Assembly (NCBI GenBank): GCA_963782555.1 | Contig: CAWAKB010000001.1 | Location: 496,001 to 560,000, forward strand | Direction: 5' to 3' | DNA from: Hyphomicrobium_A sp963782555 | GTDB taxonomy: Bacteria; Pseudomonadota; Alphaproteobacteria; Rhizobiales; Hyphomicrobiaceae | Length of the DNA stretch: 64,000 nucleotides | In this document: positions 8,507 through 17,507 of the stretch, in pieces | Position numbering within the stretch: the stretch's first letter is position 1 | Layout of the letters: each line of letters opens with the position of its first letter | Translations under genes and position numbers: made by a program | Notes under the pieces: generated by a model | The model's database searches: none | What the model was told of the DNA's origin: nothing | Seen by the model: the letters and a program-made list of their open reading frames with translations, nothing else

Positions 8507-8920
8507 ATTCCCTTTCGCCTGCGGCTACCCTTGAGCGCCCAACCGCGGTTATTTTCACATCAAGCAAAAAATTTTCGCAAGGGGAAACTTGAGGCATGTG
8601 CTGGCCGCGCGGGCAGCAGGCCGCAACAACTCCCGCCAAGGCGCGCCGAAGCGGGGCGCACGGGCAAGCCTAGCGGCTTGCAACGGGGTGAGGAACCCTA
8701 TCGGGAGGTTGCGTTAAGGGGGCGGGAAACGGCACTTTTACCTTCCGGCTCCTCCTGGGTGTTGGCGCCGCCGTGGAAATCGCTGCCTGTCGTGCGGGCG
8801 CTCACTTGTCTTGCGCTGTCTGCATCGGCAGCCCGTAAGACTTGCTACGTGCTTTCCTGCGTGGCACGTCTGACAAGACGTCGGTGCGCGTGATACGGCA
8901 GTCCCGGCATATGTTGGACG
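8507..8920. other. Divergent intergenic region between the ligase/P450 group and the methyltransferase gene
   Basis: No coding sequence or RNA family is recognisable in these 414 bases. An inverted repeat ACGTGC (8847-8852) / GCACGT (8864-8869) with an 11-base spacer lies 50-75 bases before the methyltransferase start and may be a regulator site. Promoters for both directions must be here, but I cannot place -10/-35 boxes with confidence. Confidence 0.4.
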
Positions 8921-10069
8921 ATGAGTATTTTAGAGCAATTGCTGCCGAGCTTGGCGTGTCCGCGGCTCAAGAAGCCCCTGCGGCGCTGGCAAATCGATGA
9001 AAGCGACCGCTGCCGGTTGCGCAAGATCAAGCGGTCGGGCTTGGAAGCGAGCGACTATGGATTTGGGGACGATCTTGAATTCCTGACTGCCGGGGACGGC
9101 CGTTACTACGGCGTGGCCGACGGATTTCCGATTTTGCTCTACCCAGAGATTCTCGTTGCGGCCGACGACCACGAGACGGTCGATCTTCTAGATCCGCGTT
9201 ACCACGAAGCCTACGAGGAGATGCAGCATTACAATTCAGTCGGCAATCGCGGCGCGGCGCAGGTGGACCAAGCGACCCTGAGACGCTTTATGGGAGCACT
9301 CGTCGATCGGTGCCCGGGCCCGCAGAGTTTTCCCGACGAGGAGGCGGTCTGGATCGATGCGCGCCACGACGGTTTGGCTCAGCTTGATGCCTACCGATAT
9401 CTGGCTCCGCTTCAGGGCAAGCGCTTTCTGCATCTCGGCGGCTCGGGCAGCCACGCGATCAAAGCACTCTTGGCAGGCGCTAAGTCTGCGACGCTGCTGA
9501 CACCTATGCTGGGCGAAGCGCGTCAGGGCCGCGGTCTTGCTCAACGCTTCGATGTCGCCGATCGGTTCAATGCCGTCATTGCGATCGGCGAGGAGCTGCC
9601 GTTCGTCGAGGCCTTATATGAGGCAATATATTCGGGCGGATGCATCCATCACATGCGCACCGAGTACACGTTCGCCGAGCTCAATCGCGTGCTCACGCAA
9701 GGCGGGCGATTTTCGAGCGTCGATCCTTGGAAGACTACTCTTCACAAGATCGGCACTCATATTTTTGGCAAGCGCGAGCGCGGCGTGTTCTGCCGCCCCA
9801 TCGATCCGGTGCGTCTTGCGCCGCTGAAGCTTTTCAGCAAGCACGCCGTCACGCGGCACGGACCCTTCATGCGCTATCCGATGATCGTTCTCGACAAGTT
9901 TGGCGTCACGCTTCCCATAACGACGATGTTGAAGCTCGCACGCGTCGATGATTTTCTCGGTAGGGTGACCGGCACGCTCAATGTCATGTCGGGCAGCATA
10001 ATGTTCGCCGGCGAGAAGGCCTCGACAGAATTACGACGGCGCGGTCCGGCGCCCCCGCCTCTCCCTTAG
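8921..10069 (+). CDS. SAM-dependent methyltransferase with Trm112-like N-terminal domain
   Basis: The protein has 382 residues. Residues 1-75 look like a degenerate Trm112-type domain: LLPSLACPRLKKPLRRW at the start and DGRYYGVADGFPILLYPE at its end, though the second Cys pair of a zinc site is missing. From about residue 155 a Rossmann methyltransferase core follows, with motif I FLHLGGSGSHAIKALLAG and the Methyltransf_11 post-I region ending GGCIHHMRTE. The substrate is unknown; such proteins often act on sugars or lipids of surface polymers. The gene stands alone between a divergent operon and a small hypothetical gene and is less GC-rich than the flanking core genes, as is the membrane protein at 593-2173. 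Confidence 0.8.
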   Translation: MSILEQLLPSLACPRLKKPLRRWQIDESDRCRLRKIKRSGLEASDYGFGDDLEFLTAGDGRYYGVADGFPILLYPEILVAADDHETVDLLDPRYHEAYEEMQHYNSVGNRGAAQVDQATLRRFMGALVDRCPGPQSFPDEEAVWIDARHDGLAQLDAYRYLAPLQGKRFLHLGGSGSHAIKALLAGAKSATLLTPMLGEARQGRGLAQRFDVADRFNAVIAIGEELPFVEALYEAIYSGGCIHHMRTEYTFAELNRVLTQGGRFSSVDPWKTTLHKIGTHIFGKRERGVFCRPIDPVRLAPLKLFSKHAVTRHGPFMRYPMIVLDKFGVTLPITTMLKLARVDDFLGRVTGTLNVMSGSIMFAGEKASTELRRRGPAPPPLP

Positions 10070-10269
10070 CGCCTAGCTGTAATTTGGGATGCGGCCGGCA
10101 AAGGACCGCCCCAGATACGAGGGGGCAGCTCGCCTTGATCTGCAAGGCCTTGTTTTACCTCCGCTGGAGGCGGCACCTCTAAGGACTCGGCGACGACGCG
10201 AACGAGGTGTCAGTTTGAACCGCCAGCACCGCCATTGCGTTACGCCTCGGCGTAGCCCATAAGTGCTCT

Positions 10270-10548
10270 ATGAGCGATAAAGAATCAGCTGCCGGATGGG
10301 TTGTTCAGATAACCAACCCCGGGGTACCGATTATTCCGGCGGAGGGCAGCCCCTGGCGACCCGCCATGAGCAGTGCCCCCACCTTCCAATTTTTCAATGT
10401 CGCAATCGGCGCGGCTGATAAGGCTGTCGAAGCGGTCAGGAAGAAAGCTGGCGCCGCAGATGACCTGCCCGTGCGCACCGTTCGGGCGTTGTCGTCATCA
10501 GAGATTGCCTCGATCGATTTGCGAGCCGGCGAGGCCAAGCCCGCATAG
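10270..10548 (+). CDS. Small conserved-looking hypothetical protein
   Basis: A 92-residue frame starts at ATG 10270 and ends at TAG 10546-10548. The C-terminal two thirds (FQFFNVAIGAADKAVEAVRK to ALSSSEIASIDLRAGEAKPA) read as a compact soluble alpha/beta protein with normal codon use, which favours a real gene over a chance frame. I recall similar rhizobial hypothetical proteins, but cannot name a family. No good ribosome binding site is visible. It lies alone between the methyltransferase gene and tRNA-Leu. Confidence 0.5.
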   Translation: MSDKESAAGWVVQITNPGVPIIPAEGSPWRPAMSSAPTFQFFNVAIGAADKAVEAVRKKAGAADDLPVRTVRALSSSEIASIDLRAGEAKPA

Positions 10549-10716
10549 GCCCGCGAGGTGATGAGCTGCCATGCGGCGGAGGGGGCAACCCACGCCTCAG
10601 CAATCGTCGATCCGACCGCCAAACCGCAGGGCGAGGGAAATTCTCTGAACTTCCCCCCCCCAAAACCCAACTGCCGGCGCGTGTCTGCTGCGGCCCGAAG
10701 GGCCAAAATCTAAGTC

Positions 10717-10803
10717 TGGTGCCCAGGAGAGGACTCGAACCTCCACGCCCTTGCGAGCGCTAGCACCTGAAGCTAGTGCGTCTACCAATTCCGCCACCTG
10801 GGC
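10717..10803 (-). tRNA. tRNA-Leu (anticodon CAG)
   Basis: The minus strand gives an 87-nt tRNA with the CCA end encoded. The acceptor stem is GCCCAGG paired with CCTGGGC; the D-arm is followed by an anticodon arm CTAGC-TTCAGGT-GCTAG, so the anticodon is CAG. A long variable arm (class II, CGCTCGCAAGGGCG) and a T-arm with GGTTCGAGTCC follow. Long variable arm plus CAG identifies leucine, codon CUG. It is the only tRNA in the window. A GGCCC/GGGCC hairpin lies about 20 bases downstream of its 3' end but has no T run. Confidence 0.97.
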
Positions 10804-10942
10804 ACGAGGCCGATGAGTTAGAGAGCGTCGGCGCCCTTGTCAATTCTACGCTGGCAAATCGCCAAGCGCGCTTCACAGCGCCGGCTCTGCCCGTATATTC
10901 GTCGCCGGACCGAGGCTTGGCGGCGGCAAAGAGGGGCTCACG

Positions 10943-11926
10943 ATGGCGGATCGTATGGACGACCAGGGGCTGGCAACAGTGTTCGGCGGCTCGGGCTTCA
11001 TCGGCCGCTACGCGGTCGCGGCGCTGGCCAAGCAGGGCTGGCGCGTGCGCGCCGCTGTCCGCCGGCCCGATCTCGCCGGCTTTTTGCAGCCCTCGGGGCG
11101 CGTCGGCCAGGTATTCGCGGTGCAGGCGAACCTGCGCTATCCGGAGTCGGTCGGGCGCGCCGTCGAGGGGGCCAAGGCAGTCGTCAACTGCGTTGGCGTG
11201 CTCGCCTCCACGGGACGCCAGAGCTTCCGCGCCATCCACATAGAGGGCGCGCGTGCCGTCGCCAAGGCGGCGCGCGAGGAAGGCGCCAAGCAGCTGGTGC
11301 ACATCTCCGCCATCGGTGCCGATCCCAAGTCGCGCGCGCGCTATGCCCGCAGCAAGGCCGAGGGCGAGGCCGCCGTGCTCGAGGAGTTCCCCGACGCGGT
11401 GATCCTGCGCCCCTCGATCGTGTTCGGGCCGGAGGACGAGTTCTTCAACCGGTTTGCCGCCATGGCGCGCATCTCGCCGTTCCTGCCCCTGATCGGCGGC
11501 GGCAAGACGCGCTTTCAGCCGGTGTTCGTGGGCGATGTCGCCGCCGCCGTTGCCGCCAGCCTCATGGGTGCGGCCAAGCCCGGCAGCGTCTACGAGCTGG
11601 GCGGGCCCGAGGTGCTCTCCTTCCGCGAGATCCTCGACCTGACGCAGGAGTGGAGCGGGCGCCGACGCGCCTACCTGCCGCTGCCCTTCTGGCTGGCCAA
11701 GCTGCAGGCCGCCTTCACCTGGCCGCTGCCCAACAGCCTGCGTCCGATCACCTATGACCAGGTGCGCCTGCTTCAGCACGACACCGTCGTGAGCGAGACC
11801 GCGAAGAGCTCGCGGCGCACGCTGCAGGGGCTGGGCATCACCGCGCCGCATGGCGTGGCGGCGATCGTGCCCACCTATCTGGAGCGCTTCCGCCCCAAGG
11901 GCCAGTTCGCGAGCTACCGCACCTAG
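10943..11926 (+). CDS. NAD(P)-binding protein of the complex I NDUFA9 / atypical SDR family
   Basis: The 327-residue product has an N-terminal Rossmann motif TVFGGSGFIGRY (GGxGFIG) and then the typical bacterial NDUFA9-like run: NCVGVLASTGRQSFRAIHIE, LVHISAIGAD, RYARSKAEGE and ILRPSIVFGPEDEFFNRF. In place of the SDR Tyr-x-x-x-Lys, 'YARSK' gives a Tyr-Lys pair. In mitochondria the homologue is a structural NADPH-binding subunit of complex I; in free-living alphaproteobacteria the gene usually stands apart from nuo genes and is linked to quinone or isoprenoid metabolism. Here it is a single gene after tRNA-Leu, closed by a strong hairpin at 11959-11982. Confidence 0.88.
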   Translation: MADRMDDQGLATVFGGSGFIGRYAVAALAKQGWRVRAAVRRPDLAGFLQPSGRVGQVFAVQANLRYPESVGRAVEGAKAVVNCVGVLASTGRQSFRAIHIEGARAVAKAAREEGAKQLVHISAIGADPKSRARYARSKAEGEAAVLEEFPDAVILRPSIVFGPEDEFFNRFAAMARISPFLPLIGGGKTRFQPVFVGDVAAAVAASLMGAAKPGSVYELGGPEVLSFREILDLTQEWSGRRRAYLPLPFWLAKLQAAFTWPLPNSLRPITYDQVRLLQHDTVVSETAKSSRRTLQGLGITAPHGVAAIVPTYLERFRPKGQFASYRT

Positions 11927-11958
11927 AGAGCGGCCTTCGCCTTCCTCTAAAATGGAAA

Positions 11959-11982
11959 GGCCCCGGCGGAGACGCCGGGGCC
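11959..11982. terminator. Bidirectional terminator hairpin
   Basis: GGCCCCGGCG (11959-11968), loop GAGA, CGCCGGGGCC (11973-11982): a perfect 10-bp GC stem with a tetraloop between two converging genes. Read on the minus strand it is followed by TTTCCATTTT, so it best fits rho-independent termination of the Hsp20-DUF1150 transcript; on the plus strand it can still stop the NDUFA9-like transcript. Confidence 0.8.
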
Positions 11983-12013
11983 CATCATGCGCCAGACGGT
12001 GGCGACGGGAGTG

Positions 12014-12283
12014 CTAGTGCACGCTCGCGATCTCCAGGTCATCGTCGATGGCGTGCCCGATGGCAGCCTGCCGGGTATCGGTCAGCGCCAAGGGCGTTCC
12101 ATCGGCGGCGTGCAGCGAGAATAGGTTGATGCCCTGCGGCAGCCCCTCGATCGCCGGGAACATACGGCTCGCCTCGTCAGAGGTGAGCGTCTTGATGTAG
12201 GCGACGACACCGCCGCCGAGCGTGGCAAGCTCTTTCTCGGTCATGACGGTATTCGGTTGCGTGGTTCTGTCGTGCTCGGTCAT
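12014..12283 (-). CDS. DUF1150 family protein
   Basis: The product has 89 residues, starting at ATG 12283 with AAGGAG 7 bases upstream. The segment LATLGGGVVAYIKTLTSDEA followed by FPAIEGLPQGINLFSLHAAD is the DUF1150 signature, a small alphaproteobacterial family almost always found next to small heat-shock protein genes. It lies downstream of hsp20 on the same strand, 128 bases away, ahead of the terminator hairpin. The function is unknown; position suggests a heat-shock-associated accessory protein. Confidence 0.9.
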   Translation of the reverse strand: MTEHDRTTQPNTVMTEKELATLGGGVVAYIKTLTSDEASRMFPAIEGLPQGINLFSLHAADGTPLALTDTRQAAIGHAIDDDLEIASVH

Positions 12284-12411
12284 GACGCAACTCCTTCTCT
12301 CAAGTCGTGCGCGATGCGTCACCGCATCCGACGGGGTTGAGCGTTCGCCGCCGCCCGTCCCGAATTCCGGTCCTGCCTCGATGCGGACCGGTAGCTTCCT
12401 TAATTCAACGA

Positions 12412-12849
12412 TCACGATTGCGCTTTTCTGTCGCTGATCGCGATCGTGCGCACCAAACGCTCCGGCTCTAGCCGCTCCAGGTCGATGGCGAGCAGCCCGT
12501 TGGCCAAGTTCGCCGACTTTACCTCGATTCCCTCCGCCAAGACGAACGTTCGGGCGAATTGGCGGGCCGCGATGCCGCGATAGAGAAATTCGCGGTCCTT
12601 GTCGTCCTGCTGTTTGCCGCGAATGGTAAGCTGGCTGTCTTCCAACGTGATGTCGAGATCGTCGCGCCTGAAGCCGGCAACGGCAAGCGTGATGCGCAAC
12701 ATTTCGCCTCCGCCGTTAGCGGCGGCGATGCGCTCGACGTTGTAGGGTGGGTAGCCGTCGCCGGCGCCCTTGTTGGCCCGGTCGATCAGCCGCTCAATCT
12801 CGTCGAACCCTAGCAGCAATGGGTTCGAAAGCAGGGATAGCCGCGACAT
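12412..12849 (-). CDS. Small heat-shock protein, Hsp20/IbpA family
   Basis: The 145-residue protein has a short N-terminal arm with GFDEIERLIDRANK, then an alpha-crystallin domain (about residues 35-128). The latter includes PPYNVERI, the VAGFRRDDLDITLED strand pair, GKQQ and REFLYRGIAARQFARTFVLAEG, the typical IbpA 'YLHRGIA-R-F-R-F-LA' region. The C-terminal tail has IAISDRKAQS without a clear IxI motif. It is an ATP-independent holdase that binds unfolding proteins in the cytoplasm. The upstream sigma-32-type promoter and a structured 5' leader indicate heat control, and a DUF1150 gene follows. Confidence 0.93.
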   Translation of the reverse strand: MSRLSLLSNPLLLGFDEIERLIDRANKGAGDGYPPYNVERIAAANGGGEMLRITLAVAGFRRDDLDITLEDSQLTIRGKQQDDKDREFLYRGIAARQFARTFVLAEGIEVKSANLANGLLAIDLERLEPERLVRTIAISDRKAQS

Positions 12850-12949
12850 TTTCGAAAGCCCTTTTCATAAGCGACCTTCATCTCGTCGTTTGGCAGGGCC
12901 TTTGCGGGCCCCTGCCGGTCCGGCCCCGCTACGGGGCGCCGGGAACTCG
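12850..12949 (-). promoter_or_regulatory. Structured 5' leader of hsp20, candidate RNA thermometer
   Basis: If transcription starts near 12949, the leader is about 100 nt. On the minus strand it can form a hairpin GCCCCG-TAG-CGGGGC, then a strong one in which GGCAGGGGCC pairs with GGCCCTGCC around CGCAAA. Next to the gene it can form a weak GAAA/TTTC hairpin that holds the Shine-Dalgarno AAGGG in its loop a few bases before ATG. A stable upstream part plus a weak AU-rich helix at the ribosome binding site is the layout of ROSE/FourU thermometers. I see no canonical ROSE UUGCU motif, so this is a candidate only. Confidence 0.35.
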
Positions 12950-12956
12950 CAAAACG

Positions 12957-12984
12957 ATATGGTTATGGTTGCCCACATTTCAAG
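12957..12984 (-). promoter_or_regulatory. Sigma-32 (RpoH) type heat-shock promoter of hsp20
   Basis: On the minus strand CTTGAAA (12984-12978) and CCATAT (12962-12957) are separated by 15 bases. This matches the RpoH consensus CTTGAAA - N13-17 - CCCCATNT in the whole -35 and the CCATNT core of the -10. It lies about 110 bases before the Hsp20 start codon with no gene in between. Confidence 0.65.
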
Positions 12985-13240
12985 CAGCGGGGCCTCGCGG
13001 AGCTGCGGGTGGGCCTCAGGGCCACAACCCGGACATGACATGAACGGGTTGTCATTTGACAAGGCGCGCTCAGTGCCGAGAAGTTGGCGTATTCGCGGTG
13101 TTCGCAGGCCCGGTCCCAGCACTCAGTTGGTGCACCCTGTTAGCGATAACTATCCTCGAGCTTTGAGGCAGTTATCATGGCAGGCCCATGCAAGACTGCG
13201 GCGGGTACAACTCGGGCCAACTTGATCGGGGTTTGATCGA

Positions 13241-14650
13241 ATGCACAAACTCGGCCTCCGCCGCTTCCCTCTATCAATTCTATCGATGGCAATCGCAATG
13301 CTCGCTTTCGCTGAAGCTATCATCCCCGCCCACGCAGAACCCCGCGCCACCGAGTTCAAGCTGTCGAACGGCATGGATGTGGTGGTCATCCCCGATCACC
13401 GCGCGCCCGTCGTCACCCACATGGTCTGGTACAAGGTCGGCGCCGCTGACGAGCCCAAGGGGGTCTCCGGCATCGCCCACTTCCTCGAGCACTTGATGTT
13501 CAAGTCGACCGACAAGATCGCGGTCGGCGAGTTTTCCAAGATCATCTCCAGGCTCGGCGGCCAGGACAACGCCTTTACCGGCCAGGACGTGACCTCCTAT
13601 CACCAGCGCATCTCCAAGGATCAGCTCGGCACCGTGATGGACATGGAGGCCGACCGCATGGCGCACTTGCGGCTGACCAAGGACGAGGTGGCGACCGAGC
13701 GCCAGGTGATCCTCGAGGAGCGTCGCTCGCGCATCGACAACAACCCCACCGCGCTGCTCGATGAGCAGATGAACGCCGCCCTTTATCTCTCCCACCCCTA
13801 CGGCATCCCCGTCATCGGCTGGGAGCACGAGATGGCCAAGCTCTCGCGCGAGGACGCGATGCGCTTCTACAAGCACTACTACGCGCCCAACAATGCCATC
13901 CTCGTCGTCGCCGGCGACGTCACGCCCGATGAGGTGAAGCAGCTTGCCGAGAAGACCTACGGCAAGGTGCCGCCCAACCCGGACGTCGGCGTCCGCGAGC
14001 GGCCGCAGGAGCCGCCGCCGATCGCGGCTCGGCGCCTCACCCTCAAGGACCCGCGCGCAGGCAACCCGTCGTTCCACCGCTACTACATGACCCCGAGCTA
14101 CTCGACGGCCAAGCCGGGCGAGGCCGAGGCGCTCGATCTGCTCATGAAGATCGTGGCCGACGGCGCCACGAGCCGGCTCTACAAGAAGCTCGTCGTCGAT
14201 GACAAGGTCGCGGCCACCACCGGCGGCGACTACTCCGGCTGGGCGCTCGATAGCGGCGCCATCTCCTTCTACGCCGTGGCCGGCCCCACGGTCGGCCTCG
14301 ACAAGATCGAGGCGGAGGTCGACAAGGTGCTGGAGAACGTTCGCACCAACGGCGTGACTAGCGCCGAGCTGGAACGCGCCAAGAAGACCTTCCTCGCCGA
14401 CTACATCTACGAAAGCGACAACCAGGCGAGCCTGGCGCGCCGCTACGGCTGGGGTCTCGCCGTCGGCCGCTCGATCGCCGACATCGAGGGCTGGCCCGAG
14501 GCGATCTCCAAGGTCACCACCGCCGACGTCAAGAAGGTCGCCGACGCCTATCTCGACCCGCGCCGCTCGGTGACGGGTTGGCTGGTGCCGGAGGAGGAGA
14601 AGGGCAGCGGCGAGCCCGTCGAGCAGCCCGTCGTCCACTCGCGCTCGTAG
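13241..14650 (+). CDS. M16-family zinc peptidase, secreted, catalytic partner
   Basis: The 469-residue protein starts with a Sec signal peptide (basic start, hydrophobic AIAMLAFAEAIIPAHA, cut near residue 32). The inverted zinc motif HFLEHLMFK (HxxEH) lies at about residues 80-85, with the distal Glu in the region of EERRSRIDNNP. Two M16 half-domains are present, the second containing GGDYSGWALDSG and the family's late YGWGLAVGRSI. M16 peptidases of this length act as pairs in the periplasm: one subunit carries the zinc site, the other substrate-binding residues. The next gene is that partner. The substrate is unknown; similar pairs degrade peptides or periplasmic fragments. Confidence 0.92.
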   Translation: MHKLGLRRFPLSILSMAIAMLAFAEAIIPAHAEPRATEFKLSNGMDVVVIPDHRAPVVTHMVWYKVGAADEPKGVSGIAHFLEHLMFKSTDKIAVGEFSKIISRLGGQDNAFTGQDVTSYHQRISKDQLGTVMDMEADRMAHLRLTKDEVATERQVILEERRSRIDNNPTALLDEQMNAALYLSHPYGIPVIGWEHEMAKLSREDAMRFYKHYYAPNNAILVVAGDVTPDEVKQLAEKTYGKVPPNPDVGVRERPQEPPPIAARRLTLKDPRAGNPSFHRYYMTPSYSTAKPGEAEALDLLMKIVADGATSRLYKKLVVDDKVAATTGGDYSGWALDSGAISFYAVAGPTVGLDKIEAEVDKVLENVRTNGVTSAELERAKKTFLADYIYESDNQASLARRYGWGLAVGRSIADIEGWPEAISKVTTADVKKVADAYLDPRRSVTGWLVPEEEKGSGEPVEQPVVHSRS

Positions 14651-14717
14651 GTGGCCTCTAGCTTCGAAGGATACCCCATGGTCCTGCGCCCATGCCTTGC
14701 GCGTAAGCTTTGGCCCG

Positions 14718-16077
14718 GTGTCGCGCAAGCTCGCGGCCACGCCGATGGCTGCGCTCGTTCTCGCCCTCCTCACCACGTTTAGCGGGCCCGCACACGCCAT
14801 GAAGATTCAGACAATCAAGAGCCCCGGCGGGATCGAGGCCTGGCTCGTCGAGGAGCACTCGGTCCCCATGATGGCCATGCGCTTCGCCTTCGAGGGCGGC
14901 AGCTCGCAAGACCCGGCCGGCAAGGAAGGGCTCGCCAACTTCATCACGGCCATGCTCGACGAAGGCGCCGGCGACCTCACCTCGCGCGAGTACCAGGAGC
15001 GCATGGAGGACCTTTCCATGCGCATGAGCTACGAGGAGGCCAAGGACGCCTTCTACGGCAACTTCGAGACGCTCACCGCCAACCGCGACGAAGTCCGCGA
15101 AGCTGTTGGAGCTGGCGCTCAACAAGCCGCGCTTCGATCCCGATGCAGTCGAGCGCATCCGCCAGCAATTGCTGGCCTCCCTCATCTATGCCGCGCGCGA
15201 CCCCAACAAGGTCGCGCTCGAGAAGTGGTACGCCTTGGCCTTCGCCGGCCACCCCTACGGGCGCCCCGCCAACGGCACCGAGGAGACGGTCGGCAAAAAG
15301 ATCATGCGCGATGATCTCGAATCCTATCGCAAGCGGGTTTTCGCCAAGGACACGCTGAAGGTGGTCGCGGTCGGCGATATCAACGCCGAGCAGCTCGGCA
15401 AAATGCTCGACGAGGTGTTCGGCGACCTGCCGGCCAAGGCCGATCTCATTCCGGTAGCCAAGACGAAGCCGGTGGCGGGCGGGCGCCAGGAAGTGGTCCA
15501 GATGAACGTGCCGCAGTCGGTCGCCGTGTTCGGGCTCGGCGCCATGCCGCGCAAGGATCCCGACTTCATTCCGGCCTTCGTGTTGAACCAGATCCTCGGC
15601 GGCGGTGGCTTCGCCTCCAAGCTGATGGAGGAGGTGCGCGAGAAGCGCGGGCTCGCCTATTCGGTCTACACCTACGTCTACCCCTACCAGCACGCTTCGA
15701 TCTTCTCCGGCGGCGTGGCGACGCGCAACGAGAAGATGGGGCAGTCGCTTGAGGTGATCCGCGACGAGCTCAAGAAGATGGCGGAGAACGGGCCGACCCA
15801 GAAGGACCTCGACAACGCCAAGGACTACCTGATCGGCTCCTACCCCCTGCGCTTCGACACCAACGCCAAGATCGCCACCCAGCTCTTGGGGCTGAGGATG
15901 GACGGCTTCGGGCCCGAGTATGTCGACAACCGCAACGCCATGATCGCGGCGGTGACGCTCGACGACGAGAAGCGGGTGGCAAAGCGTCTGCTCGACAACA
16001 AGAACCTCATCGTGACCATCGTCGGCAAGCCGACCCTGCAAGAGGCCAAGAAGGAAAAAGAGGCCACCAAGGGCTGA
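14718..16077 (+). pseudogene. M16-family peptidase, non-catalytic partner, with a single-base frameshift
   Basis: The gene starts at GTG 14718 (TTG 14697 also possible). It encodes a signal peptide ending FSGPAHA and an N-domain in which the HxxEH position reads LANFITAMLDEG, so no zinc site, as expected for the partner subunit. At about 15093 one extra base shifts the frame: the first frame runs on to a stop at 15314, while the natural continuation SAKLLELALNKPRFDPDAV is in the frame that reads to TGA 16075-16077. The second half keeps the substrate-binding RGLAYSVYTYVYPY (Arg and Tyr). Both halves are otherwise well conserved, so the break may be a sequencing error; if real, the catalytic subunit upstream has lost its partner. 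Confidence 0.85.
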
Positions 16078-16128
16078 GCTCGCGCTTGCTGCCCCCCGCG
16101 CGCAGGCAGTGCTGCATGTCTTCCCCCG

Positions 16129-17391
16129 CTAAGGGGACAGACAGCGGACGCGCTCTACACGATCGCCCGGTTGAGTCGGCAGAGCGGCATCCCCTTCGCA
16201 GAAGCGCGCGCCGTCGAGCAGCAACGCGTCGGCTTTGATGCCGTCCAGTCGCGCCAAGGACAGATCCGCGCCCTGCATCGGCACGCGAATGAGCCGCGCA
16301 CCTGAGAGGTCCGTCTCCTGCAGGCTTGCGCCTTTGAGGGACGCGTCGCTGAGATCGGCGCCGTGTAGGTCGGAGCGGTCGAAAGTGGCGTAGTTCAAGT
16401 CCCTGCCGCGCAGGGACAGTCCACTGCCGGCCGCCGGCGTCAGGGTCTCGTCGATCAGCACCAGGTTGCGCGCAAACAGGCTCGCCGTCGTCCGCCGCCA
16501 GTCGTCCACCTCGCCTTCGAACAGATACGCCGTGGGCCAGAACGCCCGCCTGTTCTTGGCGCCGGGAGGCCGGTTGCGCTGCACGTTCCCCAATCCCTCG
16601 TAGGGCACGCTCACGCCGAGGGCCGGCGCGGAGGCGAGCACGCGGTCCACCCATTCCCCCGGAACCGTGGCGACGGTGAACGAAAAGAAGAGAACGGCGG
16701 CGGCGGCCAGCGTGGCGCCGAGGAAGCTCAGCGGGGCCGATCCCACGAACCGTATGAGCCCGCGCCCGAACGCCAGGCCGGGAAACCGGCGCAGGACGCT
16801 GAAGGTGATGAGGAAGATGAGATCAACGAGGACGTAGAGGCGATGCCAGCCCGTGACCCCGACGTCATGGTAGGGCAGGTACGTCAACTGGAAGGCGAGC
16901 AGAAGTCCGATCGGCAGAAGCGCCAGCGTCAGCCATTCCATGAGCCGGAACGACAGACGCAAGAGCCGGCTTGCTGGCGGCCCGGTCTCGATCTGAGCCA
17001 GGAAGTAGGAGGAGACGCGCAGGCGCAGGGGATCGATATCCTCTGCGGACGCCGCCTCGCGCGACAGCAACAGGCCGTGCAGCGCCTTCAGCTTGCGGGC
17101 AAGCACGACATGCTGCTGCAGCACGCCGGCATGGACGAGCAGCAGCAACAACGGCCCGAACAAGATGAAGGACCGCAGCGGCACCGACACCTGCAGAATG
17201 GGTTGGGCAACCGGCGAATTGAGCAGCAGGTCCTTATGGCCGATGCCGGCAAGGGCGATGAGGAAATACGCTTCCAGCGCGATCAAGAACACCCAAAGCG
17301 TGCGCGCCGCGGCGCTCGTGTCGTTGACATCCTGCAAAAGGCGCTCGGCTTCCTCGTCCGTGCGCGCCCACGCGATTGCTGTCCCGTGCAT
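16129..17391 (-). CDS. Membrane protein with pentapeptide-repeat C-terminus
   Basis: The protein has 420 residues. There are five to six hydrophobic segments between about residues 30 and 250 (for example LWVFLIALEAYFLIALAGI, FILFGPLLLLLVHAGVL and LTLALLPIGLLLAFQLTYL). From about residue 335 pentapeptide repeats follow in A(D/N)LxG style: YATFDRSDLHGADLSDASLK, GASLQETDLSGARL, MQGADLSLARLDG. The repeats should fold as a right-handed beta-helix on one side of the membrane. Function unknown; no transporter or enzyme motif is seen. It stands alone, converging with the M16 gene and 116 bases upstream of the end of the hydrolase locus. Confidence 0.8.
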   Translation of the reverse strand: MHGTAIAWARTDEEAERLLQDVNDTSAAARTLWVFLIALEAYFLIALAGIGHKDLLLNSPVAQPILQVSVPLRSFILFGPLLLLLVHAGVLQQHVVLARKLKALHGLLLSREAASAEDIDPLRLRVSSYFLAQIETGPPASRLLRLSFRLMEWLTLALLPIGLLLAFQLTYLPYHDVGVTGWHRLYVLVDLIFLITFSVLRRFPGLAFGRGLIRFVGSAPLSFLGATLAAAAVLFFSFTVATVPGEWVDRVLASAPALGVSVPYEGLGNVQRNRPPGAKNRRAFWPTAYLFEGEVDDWRRTTASLFARNLVLIDETLTPAAGSGLSLRGRDLNYATFDRSDLHGADLSDASLKGASLQETDLSGARLIRVPMQGADLSLARLDGIKADALLLDGARFCEGDAALPTQPGDRVERVRCLSP

Positions 17392-17507
17392 GGATCTCCC
17401 TCGCGATACGCTTCCACCCGAGCGCCGAGGTTATCCGATTGTCGATGTGAGTAAAGGTTGCGCCCGCAGGCGGACCCGGCTCGATACGGCAGGCCGGCCG
17501 TGCGACG

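Noticed and set aside
8507..8920. Glutamine or other riboswitch upstream of the ligase pair
   Set aside because: No conserved core of any riboswitch class I know could be found on either strand.
8911..9000. A 29-codon frame from ATG 8911 overlapping the methyltransferase start
   Set aside because: It overlaps the real gene in another frame, and the Trm112-like residues are in the 8921 frame.
10681..10710. GGCCC/GGGCC hairpin downstream of tRNA-Leu as a terminator
   Set aside because: Stem of five pairs and no T run on the minus strand; kept only as a remark.
13280..14800. A 506-codon minus-strand frame opposite the first M16 peptidase
   Set aside because: Shadow of a gene with signal peptide and HxxEH motif; its composition (Val/Gly/Asp/Arg/Leu) is that of a complement frame.
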